Of a stretch of DNA of 64,000 bases, positions 7,976-16,471 are shown piece by piece. Under the pieces are notes generated by a model. The model searched no databases, was not told the origin of the DNA, and saw only the letters and a list, made by a program, of their open reading frames with translations. Positions within the stretch are counted from its first letter, which is position 1. Each line of letters begins with the position of its first letter. The stretch covers positions 18,171-82,170 of the forward strand of contig NZ_STGF01000032.1 of NCBI RefSeq assembly GCF_005222705.1. Reading direction: 5' to 3'. A program made the position numbers and the translations under genes. The stretch comes from Paenibacillus sp. SY21-1. GTDB lineage: Bacteria > Bacillota > Bacilli > Paenibacillales > Paenibacillaceae.

Positions 7976-8200
7976 ATGCTCTGGACGCTCATTTGGTTTC
8001 TAATTAATCTGGTATTCGTAACGGCGGTCATTACGTTTCTGTTCATGCAGCGCTCTTACACGGAGGCAAGGGGCAATGGAGCGGATACGGCGCATGTAAA
8101 ACGGCTTGATCGTCGTCGCAAGCTTGCGGGTATAGTGAGCATTGTGCTTTTTGTCGCGATGGCTGCCAGCTTTATGACCAATATGCGCCTGAATGGCTAA
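7976..8200 (+). CDS. Small two-helix membrane protein, unknown
   Basis: 74-residue protein with an N-terminal membrane helix (about residues 2-24), a charged middle segment (QRSYTEARGNG to KRLDRRRK) and a second helix (about 50-66). GGGGGA lies about 7 bases ahead of the ATG. It is probably cotranscribed with the preceding small membrane gene, 36 bp upstream. Family not recognised. A hairpin with a run of eight T follows the stop, so the pair seems to be a separate unit from zur. Confidence 0.6.
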   Translation: MLWTLIWFLINLVFVTAVITFLFMQRSYTEARGNGADTAHVKRLDRRRKLAGIVSIVLFVAMAASFMTNMRLNG

Positions 8201-8229
8201 AGGCTTCGTTGACGGGAGTCTTTTTTTTC
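8198..8229 (+). terminator. Terminator before zur
   Basis: AAGGCTTC pairs with GGGAGTCTT (8 bp with wobbles), followed by an eight-T tract. Confidence 0.6.
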
Positions 8230-8299
8230 GTCAAAATATAGCCTATAAGCTGCTTTGTTTTTTTGGATGCTTGATCATAACAGGCACGGAGGTTCGACT

Positions 8300-8743
8300 A
8301 TGCATATGCATTCGATGGAAGACATAATAAAGCGGATGTCCAGCCAAGGGCTGCGCATCACGGATCAGCGCAAAACGCTGGCCAGGCTGTTTGCGGAAAC
8401 GCCAGGTTACCTGGCGCCAAAAGAAGTATACGAATATATGGGCAAATCGTATACGGGCCTTAGCTTTGATACGGTTTACCGCAACCTGCGCGTCATGGAG
8501 GAGCTTGGCGTGCTGGAGCAGGTTATTTTCGAGGATGGCGGCAAGTTTAAGCTGCATTGCCGGGAGAACGACCATCATCATCATATGATTTGTCTGCAAT
8601 GCGGCAAGACTTACCCGATCACGTTTTGTCCGATGGAACTTACGAGCGTGCCCGACGAATTCCAAGTCGTTAAGCATAAATTTGAAGTATTCGGCTACTG
8701 CGGGAATTGCGTGCAGGAGGATACGGCGGAAGGCGGCATGTAA
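8300..8743 (+). CDS. zur: Zinc-responsive Fur-family repressor Zur
   Basis: 147-residue Fur-superfamily regulator with an N-terminal winged helix (ITDQRKTLARLF to FDTVYRNLRVM) and a C-terminal metal-binding dimer domain. Metal ligands seen: HHHH (92-95), CLQC (98-101) and CGNC (134-137), the two-CxxC structural zinc site. ATG 8300 follows ACGGAGG by 6-7 bases. It is called Zur rather than PerR or Fur because a separate classical fur lies at 55.6 kb and a zinc ABC transporter with an operator-like palindrome lies 3 kb downstream; this is contextual inference. Its stop overlaps the start of yidD (TAATG). Confidence 0.75.
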   Translation: MHMHSMEDIIKRMSSQGLRITDQRKTLARLFAETPGYLAPKEVYEYMGKSYTGLSFDTVYRNLRVMEELGVLEQVIFEDGGKFKLHCRENDHHHHMICLQCGKTYPITFCPMELTSVPDEFQVVKHKFEVFGYCGNCVQEDTAEGGM

Positions 8744-9000
8744 TGGCCAAGGGACGGGGTATGAGACGAGTGGCGCAGGCTCCCGTCCGATTCTATCGCA
8801 AGGTCATCTCTCCGCTCAAGCCGCCAACGTGCCGCTTCTATCCGACGTGCTCGGCCTATGCGCTGGAGGCGATCGAGAAGCATGGGGCGGCCAAAGGGTC
8901 ATGGCTGGCGGCCAAGCGAATCGCCCGCTGCCACCCATTCCATCCCGGCGGTTACGATCCGGTACCGCCTGCTCCTGGACATGGGGAACCGTCTTCTTGA
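8743..9000 (+). CDS. yidD: Membrane protein insertion efficiency factor YidD
   Basis: 85-residue YidD/DUF37 protein that assists YidC-dependent membrane protein insertion. Seen: the amphipathic start RRVAQAPVRFYRKVISPL, the cysteine motif CRFYPTCSAYALEAI, and a Cys-containing RCHPFHPGGYDPVP signature near the end. Its ATG overlaps the zur stop by one base, so translation is coupled. YidD is usually near rpmH-rnpA-yidC; its place behind a zinc regulator is less common but seen in Bacillota (from memory). Zur may thus control it. Confidence 0.88.
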   Translation: MAKGRGMRRVAQAPVRFYRKVISPLKPPTCRFYPTCSAYALEAIEKHGAAKGSWLAAKRIARCHPFHPGGYDPVPPAPGHGEPSS

Positions 9001-9075
9001 CAGAACGGGACCGAATTAGGTATATTTTGAACTATAAGAAATTATAGGTTTCACACTGAGCAATAGGCGTATCTT

Positions 9076-9130
9076 TCAACGCGAAACGTTAGCTTGGCCG
9101 CCAGAGGGCGGCGCCGGCCGTTTACGCTTG
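9076..9130 (+). repeat. Dispersed hairpin element, copy 1 of 3
   Basis: Conserved left arm ACGCGAAACGTTAGC (9079-9093) and right arm GCCGTTTACGCTTG (9117-9130), with an inner GCCGCC/GGCGGC hairpin between. GCGAAACG can pair with CGTTT-a-CGC with one bulged A. It sits between yidD and the metG T-box leader. Two more copies lie at 22.8 and 32.5 kb. Confidence 0.75.
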
Positions 9131-9144
9131 AACGAGCACGTTTC

Positions 9145-9447
9145 ATATTCATCCTGTGAACGGATAAGTACGTTGAATCGCCCTTTCCAGAGAGTCGGGA
9201 TTGATGCTGCAAGCCGACAAGGGACGACAGCGGAAGATGGTCCTGGAGGAACCGGTTTCGAGCTGGGGCATACATGCCCGGCAAGGGAACGGCGCGTGGC
9301 CGGCGATAGCGGCCCTGCCGTCGGGTGACGGCGCACGAAGCGACAGCTCCAGGTCCATGCAGGCTGGGGAGCAGTCGGAATTTGGGTGGTACCGCGTGAG
9401 CTTCAGCTCTCGTCCCATGTTGGACGGGGGCTTTTTGTGTTTTTTTA
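9145..9447 (+). promoter_or_regulatory. T-box riboswitch, methionine type
   Basis: Long structured leader of metG. Seen: Stem I elements AGTACG, CCAGAGAGTCGGG and GCTGCAAGC; a candidate specifier AUG at 9237-9239 in GGAAGATGG; the T-box sequence GGGTGGTACCGCG (9384-9396), whose UGGU (9387-9390) can pair with the ACCA end of uncharged tRNA-Met; then a terminator stem (CTCGTCC/GGACGGGG) and a T-rich tract to about 9447. Uncharged tRNA-Met should stabilise the antiterminator and switch metG on. The specifier is my reading of an unfolded sequence. Confidence 0.88.
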
Positions 9448-9472
9448 TAAATTGATGGATGGGGGCTATTTC

Positions 9473-11467
9473 ATGTCTAACGGAAAAACCTTTTATTTGA
9501 CGACGCCAATTTACTACCCAAGCGACAAACTGCACATCGGGCATGCGTATACGACGGTGGCGGGCGACGCGATGACCAGGTATAAACGCCTTAGAGGCTA
9601 TGATGTCTGGTATTTGACAGGCACGGACGAGCATGGTCAAAAAATCGAGCGCAAGGCGAAGGAGAAGGATCAGTCGCCACAGCAATTCGTAGACGGCATC
9701 GTAAAAGGCATTCAGGAGCTGTGGGCCAAGCTGGAAATTTCCAATGACGATTTTATCCGGACAACCGAGGAGCGCCATAAAACGGTCGTAGCCGACGTGT
9801 TTGACCGTTTCTTGAAGCAGGACGACATCTACAAGGGCACTTACGAGGGCTGGTACTGTACGCCATGCGAGTCCTTTTTTCTGGAGCGTCAGCTGGTAGA
9901 CGGCAACTGTCCGGATTGCGGACGTCCGGTCGAGCTCGTCAAGGAGGAAAGCTATTTCTTCCGTATGAGCAAATATGCGGACCGCTTGCTTCAATACTAT
10001 GAGGAGCACCCGGATTTCATACAGCCGGATTCCCGCAAAAACGAGATGATCAACAATTTCATCAAGCCAGGCTTGGAGGATTTGGCCGTATCGCGTACGA
10101 CTTACGATTGGGGGATTAAAGTAAAGGGCGATGCCAAGCATGTCATCTATGTGTGGATTGACGCGCTGCTCAACTATGTCACCGCGCTGGGCTACACGCG
10201 CACCGGAGAGGATGGCAAGTTTCAAAGCCATTGGCCGGCTGATGTGCATCTGGTCGGCAAGGAAATTGTGCGGTTTCACACGATTTATTGGCCGATTATG
10301 CTGATGGCGCTCGATTTGCCGCTGCCGAAGAAGGTTTTTGCGCATGGCTGGCTATTGATGAAGGACGGTAAAATGTCCAAGTCCAAAGGCAACGTTGTCG
10401 ACCCGGTTATGCTCATTGACCGCTACGGCCTGGACGCCTTGCGCTATTATTTGCTTCGCGAGGTTCCCTTTGGCGCTGACGGCACCTTTACGCCGGAAAA
10501 CTTCGTTGAGCGCATCAATTTTGATCTGGCTAACGACTTGGGCAACTTGCTTAACCGGACGGTGGCGATGATCAACAAATATTACGACGGCATCGTGCCC
10601 GCGTATAACGGAGCGGTTACCGCTTTCGACGAATCGCTGCAGCAGCTGGCGTCGGATACCATTGGCAACATTGAGCAAGCGATGGAAAACATGGAGTTTT
10701 CCGTTGCTCTCGCTTCGCTGTGGCAGTTTGTCAGCCGCACGAACAAATATATCGATGAAACGCAGCCTTGGGCGCTGGCGAAGGAGGAAGCGAAGCAGGC
10801 CGAGCTGGCGTCGGTCATGCATCACCTGGCTGAATCGCTGCGCATAGTCTCGATTGCCCTGCAGCCGTTTCTAACCCATGCTCCGCGTGAAATGTGGCGG
10901 CAGCTTGGCATTGAAGCCGGCGAGCTGACGACATGGGAAAGCACGAAAGCGTTCGGCTCGCTGCCGGGCGGGACGAAGGTAAGCAAGGGCGAGCCGATTT
11001 TCCCGCGTCTCGACGCGGCTGAGGAGACTGCGTTTATTGCGGCGGAGATGAGCGGAGGAGTCGCGCCGGCAGCGCAGCAGCCGGAGGACAAAGCGGCGAG
11101 CGTCGGAGTGGCGCCGGCCGAAGCGGAGGCGCCGGAAGGAAAAGAGGAAATCGGCATTGACGATTTCGCCAAGGTAGAGCTGCGGGTAGCGCAGGTCATT
11201 GCAGCCGAGCCGGTGCCGAAGGCGGATAAGCTGCTGAAGCTGCAGCTTGACCTTGGGTACGAGCAGCGGCAAGTCGTCTCGGGCATCGCCAAGTTTTATA
11301 CGCCTGAGCAGCTGGTCGGACGCAAAGTCATTTGCGTGGCGAATCTGAAGCCGGTCAAGCTGCGCGGCGAATGGTCCAAAGGCATGATTTTGGCCGCATC
11401 GCATGGAGATCAGCTGACGCTCGCCAGTGTGCCGGACGACATGCCGAACGGCGCCATTGTAAAGTAA
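9473..11467 (+). CDS. metG: Methionyl-tRNA synthetase
   Basis: 664-residue class I synthetase that charges tRNA-Met. Seen: HIGH near residue 22, the zinc knuckle CTPC/CPDC near 129-149, KMSKSKG near 300, an anticodon-binding helical domain (about 390-530), an Ala/Glu/Pro-rich linker, and a C-terminal EMAP-type tRNA-binding domain from about residue 560 (IDDFAKVELRVAQV to KGMILAAS). The ATG at 9473 begins the conserved catalytic domain; upstream frame is part of the leader terminator. The ribosome binding site is weak (GGGGGC). Control is by the T-box leader. A strong terminator follows. Confidence 0.97.
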   Translation: MSNGKTFYLTTPIYYPSDKLHIGHAYTTVAGDAMTRYKRLRGYDVWYLTGTDEHGQKIERKAKEKDQSPQQFVDGIVKGIQELWAKLEISNDDFIRTTEERHKTVVADVFDRFLKQDDIYKGTYEGWYCTPCESFFLERQLVDGNCPDCGRPVELVKEESYFFRMSKYADRLLQYYEEHPDFIQPDSRKNEMINNFIKPGLEDLAVSRTTYDWGIKVKGDAKHVIYVWIDALLNYVTALGYTRTGEDGKFQSHWPADVHLVGKEIVRFHTIYWPIMLMALDLPLPKKVFAHGWLLMKDGKMSKSKGNVVDPVMLIDRYGLDALRYYLLREVPFGADGTFTPENFVERINFDLANDLGNLLNRTVAMINKYYDGIVPAYNGAVTAFDESLQQLASDTIGNIEQAMENMEFSVALASLWQFVSRTNKYIDETQPWALAKEEAKQAELASVMHHLAESLRIVSIALQPFLTHAPREMWRQLGIEAGELTTWESTKAFGSLPGGTKVSKGEPIFPRLDAAEETAFIAAEMSGGVAPAAQQPEDKAASVGVAPAEAEAPEGKEEIGIDDFAKVELRVAQVIAAEPVPKADKLLKLQLDLGYEQRQVVSGIAKFYTPEQLVGRKVICVANLKPVKLRGEWSKGMILAASHGDQLTLASVPDDMPNGAIVK

Positions 11468-11483
11468 CACGTATCCCCATCAT

Positions 11484-11524
11484 GCAGGCTTCTTTCCAAA
11501 AAGGAAGGAGGCCTGCGTTTTTTT
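11484..11524 (+). terminator. Terminator of metG
   Basis: GCAGGC and GCCTGC outer arms with TTTCC/GGAAG inside, followed by seven T. Confidence 0.9.
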
Positions 11525-11637
11525 GCCTATAGGGGAAGAAAGGAGCGAGCTTGATTTGGCCGTTTCACTGCGCTGGCAGGGGCTATGCTGTCAAAAGGGA
11601 GCTGCGAATGAGATAACCTGGTGCTGCATAAATAGAT

Positions 11638-11666
11638 TTGACAGCCCGTTCCTTGCGTCGTATAAT
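11638..11666 (+). promoter_or_regulatory. Sigma-A promoter of znuACB
   Basis: TTGACA (11638-11643), a 17-base spacer and TATAAT (11661-11666): both hexamers are the exact consensus. Confidence 0.88.
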
Positions 11667-11676
11667 ACAAAGCGTA

Positions 11677-11693
11677 ATAGTAACGATTACTAT
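11677..11693 (+). promoter_or_regulatory. Palindromic operator, probable Zur box
   Basis: ATAGTAA-CGA-TTACTAT is a perfect 7-3-7 inverted repeat starting 11 bases after the -10 box, so over the start of transcription. Position, A/T content and the zinc transporter behind it suggest a Zur/Fur-family operator. It differs from the Bacillus Zur consensus (TCGTAATnATTACGA), so the match is by position rather than sequence. Confidence 0.6.
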
Positions 11694-11716
11694 AAAGCAA
11701 TGGGAGACGGAGAGAA

Positions 11717-12787
11717 ATGAGAATGAATGCTAGATTTTCTACCACTAAATTATCGGCAGTTGCCCTGCTGCTCACTTTTATGCTGCTTGTTACGGCTTGC
11801 GGAAGCAATTCGAATGCAGGCAGCGAACCGACCGATGCGGCGGCATCGCCAGGAGCGACGGAAGCTGCAGCCGAGCAGCCGGCCGTTGAGCCGATTACGG
11901 TCGTCACAAGCTTTTACCCGTTATATTATATTGCCTCTGAAATCGGCGGCGAGCATGTAGCGGCGTTTAATCTGATTCCGGCAGGCGTGGAGCCGCATGA
12001 CTGGACGCCAAAAAGTCGCGATATTGACACGGCTTCCAAGGCGAAGCTGTTTCTCTACCACGGTGCGGGATTGGAAGGATGGGTAGACAGCTTTTTGCAG
12101 GGACTGGATAAAAACAGCGGCGTTGTCACAAAAGAGATGAGCGAGGGAATCAGCCTTATCGCGGCTACAGAAGAGGAGCATGCGGAGGAGGAGGCTCACG
12201 AGCATGACCATGAGCACGAGGAAGACGGGGAGCACGCTCATGAGGAGGAAGGTCACAGCCATGGCGATAATGACCCGCATACATGGGTAAGTCCCAAGTC
12301 GGCCCTCAAGCTTGCCGAAAATGTGAAAAACAGCCTGATTGAAACCGATGCCGCCAATCAAGCGGTGTATGAGCAAAATTACGAGACGCTGAAAGGGAAG
12401 CTAGAAGCGCTCGACCAGCAGTACACGGAGAAGCTTTCGCAAGTGACGAACAAAAACATCGTCGTATCGCATCAGGCTTTTGGCTACTTGGCCCGGGATT
12501 ACGGTCTCAAGCAGGTGTCGATCATGGGGCTAAGCCCGGATGCGGAGCCTCGCGCGCAGGATCTGCTTAAAATCGCAAAGTTTGTGAAAGAAAACCAAGT
12601 CAACTATATTTTCTTTGAAGAGCTGGTTTCCGATCAATTGGCCAGAACGCTGGCCGCTGAAGCGAATGTCGACACGATGGTGCTGAATCCGCTCGAAGGC
12701 TTGACTCCTGAACAAGAAAAAGCGGGCGATACGTATTTGACGCTAATGGAAAGAAACTTGCAAAATCTTGTGCAGGCATTACAATAG
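11717..12787 (+). CDS. znuA: Zinc ABC transporter substrate-binding lipoprotein
   Basis: 356-residue cluster A-I solute-binding protein of the ZnuA/AdcA type. The signal peptide ends in the lipobox LVTAC (Cys about residue 27), so the mature protein is anchored outside the membrane. Seen: FYPLYYIASEIGG at the start of the mature fold, the metal ligand His in GVEPHDWTP, an acidic His-rich loop (about residues 155-190, HEHDHEHEEDGEHAH) typical of zinc rather than manganese binders, and PHTWVSP after it. It opens the znuA-znuC-znuB operon behind a consensus promoter and palindrome. ATG 11717 has GGAG at moderate spacing; ATG 11723 is possible. Confidence 0.93.
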   Translation: MRMNARFSTTKLSAVALLLTFMLLVTACGSNSNAGSEPTDAAASPGATEAAAEQPAVEPITVVTSFYPLYYIASEIGGEHVAAFNLIPAGVEPHDWTPKSRDIDTASKAKLFLYHGAGLEGWVDSFLQGLDKNSGVVTKEMSEGISLIAATEEEHAEEEAHEHDHEHEEDGEHAHEEEGHSHGDNDPHTWVSPKSALKLAENVKNSLIETDAANQAVYEQNYETLKGKLEALDQQYTEKLSQVTNKNIVVSHQAFGYLARDYGLKQVSIMGLSPDAEPRAQDLLKIAKFVKENQVNYIFFEELVSDQLARTLAAEANVDTMVLNPLEGLTPEQEKAGDTYLTLMERNLQNLVQALQ

Positions 12788-12804
12788 AACAAAAGGCTAA
12801 CATG

Positions 12805-12824
12805 CGGAGCTGCTATCAGCTCCG
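12805..12824 (+). repeat. Intercistronic hairpin znuA-znuC
   Basis: CGGAGCTG and CAGCTCCG form a perfect 8 bp stem around CTAT. No T-tract follows, so it is not a classical terminator; it may stabilise the upstream message or set the ratio of binding protein to ATPase. Confidence 0.6.
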
Positions 12825-12845
12825 TATTGCTATGAGGTGAGAACT

Positions 12846-13673
12846 ATGGCAATCACGCATTTACCGGCAGACTCCGCCGCTGCCTGCCACCAGGAAATTA
12901 TTTCGGTGCACAACCTATCGTTTTCTTACCAGCAGCAGCAGGTCATTTCAGGCCTCAGCTTTTCAGTAAAGGAGCGCGATTTCATCGGGCTCATCGGAAC
13001 GAACGGCGCAGGCAAAACGACGCTGCTGCGCATGATCGTCGGGCTGCTCAAGCCTACGGGCGGAGAGATCCGGTTGTTCGGGCAAGATGCGAGTAAGTTT
13101 AAAGCATGGGAGCGTATCGGCTACGTGCCGCAAAAAAATGCGTTTAACCCCTTGTTTCCCGCCACTGTAAGGGAAGTGGTTTTGTCCGGTCTTACGGGAA
13201 GAAGCAAGCTGTTCCGCAGGCTTGGCAAGGAGGACTACCAGAAGGCGGAGGATGCCTTGCTTGCAATGGGCATTAACGATTTGAAGGACAAGCGAATCGG
13301 CGAGCTGTCGGGCGGACAGCAGCAGAGGGTGTTTCTGGCCCGCGCTTTAATCAATAGTCCTACCCTGCTTATTCTCGATGAGCCGACCGTCGGTATCGAC
13401 ACGGAAACGCAGGAAAGCTTTTTCCACATGATCAAGCACATGCATCAGCATCATCAAATGACGTTTTTAATGGTGTCGCATGATCTGGACATGATCCGCT
13501 CCTACTTGGGAGAGAAGCCCGCCGCTCAGAACGGCAAGCTGAAATTTCATATCAAGCACTCCCATGAAACGCAGGATTGTGTGGAAACAAACCTGGCCCA
13601 CAGCCTGAAAGGGCTAAGGGAGCAAATGGAAAGCAGGAAAGAGGTTGTTCGGATTGGAGATCGTAACTACTGA
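12846..13673 (+). CDS. znuC: Zinc ABC transporter ATP-binding protein
   Basis: 275-residue ABC ATPase that powers zinc import. Seen: Walker A GTNGAGKTT (about residues 56-64), Q-loop YVPQKNAFNPLFP, signature LSGGQQQR, Walker B LLILDEPT and the switch His in VSHD. The region after about residue 220 is a divergent tail with HIKHSHETQ. ATG 12846 is chosen over GTG 12837 because the latter overlaps the GAGGTGA ribosome binding site. Its 3' end overlaps znuB by 20 bp. Confidence 0.93.
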   Translation: MAITHLPADSAAACHQEIISVHNLSFSYQQQQVISGLSFSVKERDFIGLIGTNGAGKTTLLRMIVGLLKPTGGEIRLFGQDASKFKAWERIGYVPQKNAFNPLFPATVREVVLSGLTGRSKLFRRLGKEDYQKAEDALLAMGINDLKDKRIGELSGGQQQRVFLARALINSPTLLILDEPTVGIDTETQESFFHMIKHMHQHHQMTFLMVSHDLDMIRSYLGEKPAAQNGKLKFHIKHSHETQDCVETNLAHSLKGLREQMESRKEVVRIGDRNY

Positions 13674-14463
13674 GTTTTTTCAACGGGCCTTGCTTGGCGG
13701 GTTGTTGATCGGTGTGACAGCCCCGCTGATGGGCTTTTTTCTTGTGCTGCGCAGACTGTCGATGATCGGGGATACCTTGTCGCACGTTTCGATTGCAGGC
13801 GTAGCGCTTGGCTTTCTGCTGGGCGTTTATCCAATCGGTGTCGGCCTTGTTTTTGCCATCGTTGCCTCCTTTGCCATCGAAAAGCTGCGCAAGGCCTATA
13901 AAACGTATGCCGAGCTGTCGATTGCCATTATTATGTCGGGCGGCGTAGCGCTCGCCTCCTTGCTGTTCACAATCGGCAAAGGCTATCGGATGGACGTCAA
14001 CAGCTATTTGTTCGGCAGCATTTACACGCTGCAAACGGAGGATTTATATGTCATCGGAGCGGTGACGGTGCTGGTGCTCGCCGTGATCTGGATGCAGGTG
14101 AAGGAGCTGTTTCTCATTACGTTCGATGAGGATGCGGCTGCGGTCAGCGGCTTGCCTGTCAAATTTTATAATGTTATGATAAGCGTGCTGACGGCGCTTG
14201 TCATCAGCGTATCCATTCAAATCGTCGGAGCGCTGCTCGTGTCCGCGCTGCTGACCATTCCTGCTGCCTGCAGCCTGGTCGTCGCCAAAAGCTTCCGTCA
14301 AAGCGTCATCACTGCGGTTGTTGTCGGGGAGCTTGCCGTGTTAAGCGGCCTGTTGATTGCGGGCGTATGGAATCTGGCACCGGGCGGCACGATCGTATTA
14401 TTGTTAATCGCCATATTATTGCTGCTGCTTTTGCTGCGACGCGGGGTTCGCGCAGGAGGCTAG
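13654..14463 (+). CDS. znuB: Zinc ABC transporter permease
   Basis: 269-residue ABC-3 family permease with about eight hydrophobic segments, including LGGLLIGVTAPLMGFFLVLRR at the start and GDTLSHVSIAGVALGF, a family signature. It forms the zinc channel with ZnuC and ZnuA. TTG 13654 is preferred because AGGAAAGAGG lies about 9 bases upstream; TTG 13645 directly abuts that site. It overlaps the end of znuC. Confidence 0.92.
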   Translation: MEIVTTEFFQRALLGGLLIGVTAPLMGFFLVLRRLSMIGDTLSHVSIAGVALGFLLGVYPIGVGLVFAIVASFAIEKLRKAYKTYAELSIAIIMSGGVALASLLFTIGKGYRMDVNSYLFGSIYTLQTEDLYVIGAVTVLVLAVIWMQVKELFLITFDEDAAAVSGLPVKFYNVMISVLTALVISVSIQIVGALLVSALLTIPAACSLVVAKSFRQSVITAVVVGELAVLSGLLIAGVWNLAPGGTIVLLLIAILLLLLLLRRGVRAGG

Positions 14464-14484
14464 CGGCTATCGGGGTGGAACTCA

Positions 14485-15198
14485 TTGTCTGACATCAATA
14501 TTTTTCTTGCGTTCGGAGCAGGCTTTGCTTCCTTTATTTCGCCTTGCTGCTTGCCGCTTTATCCGTCTTATTTGTCTTACATAACAGGCATTTCGGTAAC
14601 GGATTTAAAAAGCAATTCGAGCACAAAACAAAAACGTATACGAACGATGTCGCATACGTTGTTCTTTATTTTAGGCTTTTGCACAGTGTACTATGCGCTG
14701 GGCTATGGAACGAACGTATTCGCTGAATTTTTCAGTGAATACAGGTCGCTGATCAGACAGCTGTCGGCCATCTTGATTATTCTGATGGGCTTGTTCCTGC
14801 TTGGCATTTTCCAGCCTCAGTTGCTTATGAAGGAACGCAGAATGAATCTGATTCCGAAAAAAGCGAATTATCTAAGCTCTTTTGTATTCGGTATCGGCTT
14901 TTCGGCGGGCTGGAGTCCTTGCATGGGGCCGGCGCTGACCGCGATTCTCGGCTTGGCCGCTTCGGAGCCCGGCACCTGGTTTGGATTAACGACAGCCTAC
15001 GCGCTAGGATTCGCCATTCCGTTTTTTTTGCTGTCCTTTTTCATTGGTTCGGCCCGCTGGATTTTGAAATATTCGTCGATCGTTATGAAAATTGGCGGAG
15101 CGGTCATGATTTTGATGGGCGTGCTGCTGTTTACCGATCAGATGACAAAAATTACGATTTGGCTGAACGATATTACGCCCGCATGGCTAATGTTCTAA
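14485..15198 (+). CDS. ccdA: Cytochrome c biogenesis / thiol-disulfide transporter CcdA
   Basis: 237-residue membrane protein of the CcdA/DsbD-transmembrane family with six predicted helices. It carries electrons from cytoplasmic thioredoxin across the membrane for cytochrome c maturation and, in Bacillus, for spore-cortex thiol reactions. Seen: the two redox Cys contexts SPCCLPLYPSYLS in helix 1 and GWSPCMGP in helix 4. The TTG start at 14485 follows GGGGTGG by about 6 bases. It lies 21 bp after znuB and may be read from that operon. It ends one base from the end of the convergent splB. Confidence 0.9.
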   Translation: MSDINIFLAFGAGFASFISPCCLPLYPSYLSYITGISVTDLKSNSSTKQKRIRTMSHTLFFILGFCTVYYALGYGTNVFAEFFSEYRSLIRQLSAILIILMGLFLLGIFQPQLLMKERRMNLIPKKANYLSSFVFGIGFSAGWSPCMGPALTAILGLAASEPGTWFGLTTAYALGFAIPFFLLSFFIGSARWILKYSSIVMKIGGAVMILMGVLLFTDQMTKITIWLNDITPAWLMF

Positions 15199-15199
15199 G

Positions 15200-16267
15200 T
15201 TAAGTGAAATATTCAATTTTTCCTTCGGGAAAATGATCGAAGATGCGCTCCGATATAAACAGGCGGAGCGCATCTGCTTGTTCATCGGGATAGACGTATT
15301 TGCCTTGGCCCCAGCGTCCCCATTTGTATTTGCGTTTTTCAATATCCATTTCAAGCTTCGTCCGCGGATACCTTTTTTCAATGACGGATTTGGCTGTTTT
15401 CGTAAACCGATGCTGGATGAGCTCAAACGTCAAATCCTTCCGGACATCGCTCGGAAGGGCGGCGTCTAGCGATGCCAACAGCTCCGCATAGCCCTCCTCC
15501 CAGCCTTCATGCCATATAATCGGAGCGATGATAAAGCCCATTGGATAGCCGGCTCTGGCGACCTTCGCCGCCGCTTCGATGCGCTGTTCGAAGCGCGAGG
15601 TGGCAGGCTCGAAGTTTTTGATCACATGTTTGGCATTGACGCTGAAGCGGATGCGGGTATGCCCGTTATGGGCGGCGTCGAGCAGGGAATCGACATGATG
15701 GAATTTGGTCACGAAACGGAGCCGGCCGTGCTCCTCTTGGCCCATGAATTCGATCAATTCGCGCAGGCTGCCGGTTATCGGCTCAAGTCCGACCGGATCG
15801 GATGTGCAGGCGGCTTCAAAACGAGTCGTTTCCGGCGCACGCTCATCGATGTAGCCTTTTGCCGCAGACATGATTTCGTCGATGTTCACGTAGACACGAA
15901 TGTAGGGCTTGGCGCCAAGCGTAGTCTGCAAATAACAGTAATGACAATGCGCCATGCAGCCGGTTGCAATCGGGATCGCATACTCGGCAGACGGCTTGGA
16001 CGTATCAAATTTTAACGTTTTGCGGATTCCGACGACTAATGTTCGTTTCGCTATTCGATACTGCTCCAGCTCTGTATCGCCGGGCAAATTCGTTATGCGG
16101 TTGTGGGAGGTCGTCATCCGATATTCGATGCCTTCCTTTTGCACCCATTCATAAATGCGCCGGCCCTTCGGGTAGTCAAGCGCCGCCGGCTCGAAATATA
16201 CCAGTTCCGGTACAAAGGAAAGACTCGAGCGGTCCGCTCGCGGACGCTCGGTTAGCATAGTGCTCAT
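15200..16267 (-). CDS. splB: Spore photoproduct lyase
   Basis: 355-residue radical SAM enzyme that reverses the thymine dimer (spore photoproduct) made in UV-irradiated spores, at germination. Seen: the iron-sulfur cluster motif CMAHCHYC (Cys 104, 108, 111) and AACTSDPVG, whose Cys154 matches the conserved hydrogen-donor cysteine (Cys141 in B. subtilis). A family C-terminal part KRKYKWGRWGQGKYVYP follows. ATG 16267 sits 7 bases from GAGGAGG; GTG 16270 is also possible. No splA-like gene precedes it. Confidence 0.95.
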   Translation of the reverse strand: MSTMLTERPRADRSSLSFVPELVYFEPAALDYPKGRRIYEWVQKEGIEYRMTTSHNRITNLPGDTELEQYRIAKRTLVVGIRKTLKFDTSKPSAEYAIPIATGCMAHCHYCYLQTTLGAKPYIRVYVNIDEIMSAAKGYIDERAPETTRFEAACTSDPVGLEPITGSLRELIEFMGQEEHGRLRFVTKFHHVDSLLDAAHNGHTRIRFSVNAKHVIKNFEPATSRFEQRIEAAAKVARAGYPMGFIIAPIIWHEGWEEGYAELLASLDAALPSDVRKDLTFELIQHRFTKTAKSVIEKRYPRTKLEMDIEKRKYKWGRWGQGKYVYPDEQADALRLFISERIFDHFPEGKIEYFT

Positions 16268-16471
16268 CACGCTTGCCTCCTCGTTTGTGGACTTTGCTTG
16301 CCTTATTATTGTGCGTGCCTTCGGAAGGGATTAATCTGTAAGTTACAGGCGAAAAGTCGATTTCGATTTCGAAACGGCATGCAACGAGTTGCGAAGCGGG
16401 CGATGAAAAGGTATGATACATAGATAAACGCCTAGGGACAAGGTGAAGAAGCAAGGTTAGGGGGTACTTCA

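Noticed and set aside
9149..10345. 398-residue open frame on the minus strand opposite metG
   Set aside because: It mirrors the metG codon pattern, has no ribosome binding site and crosses the T-box leader; metG has all its motifs.
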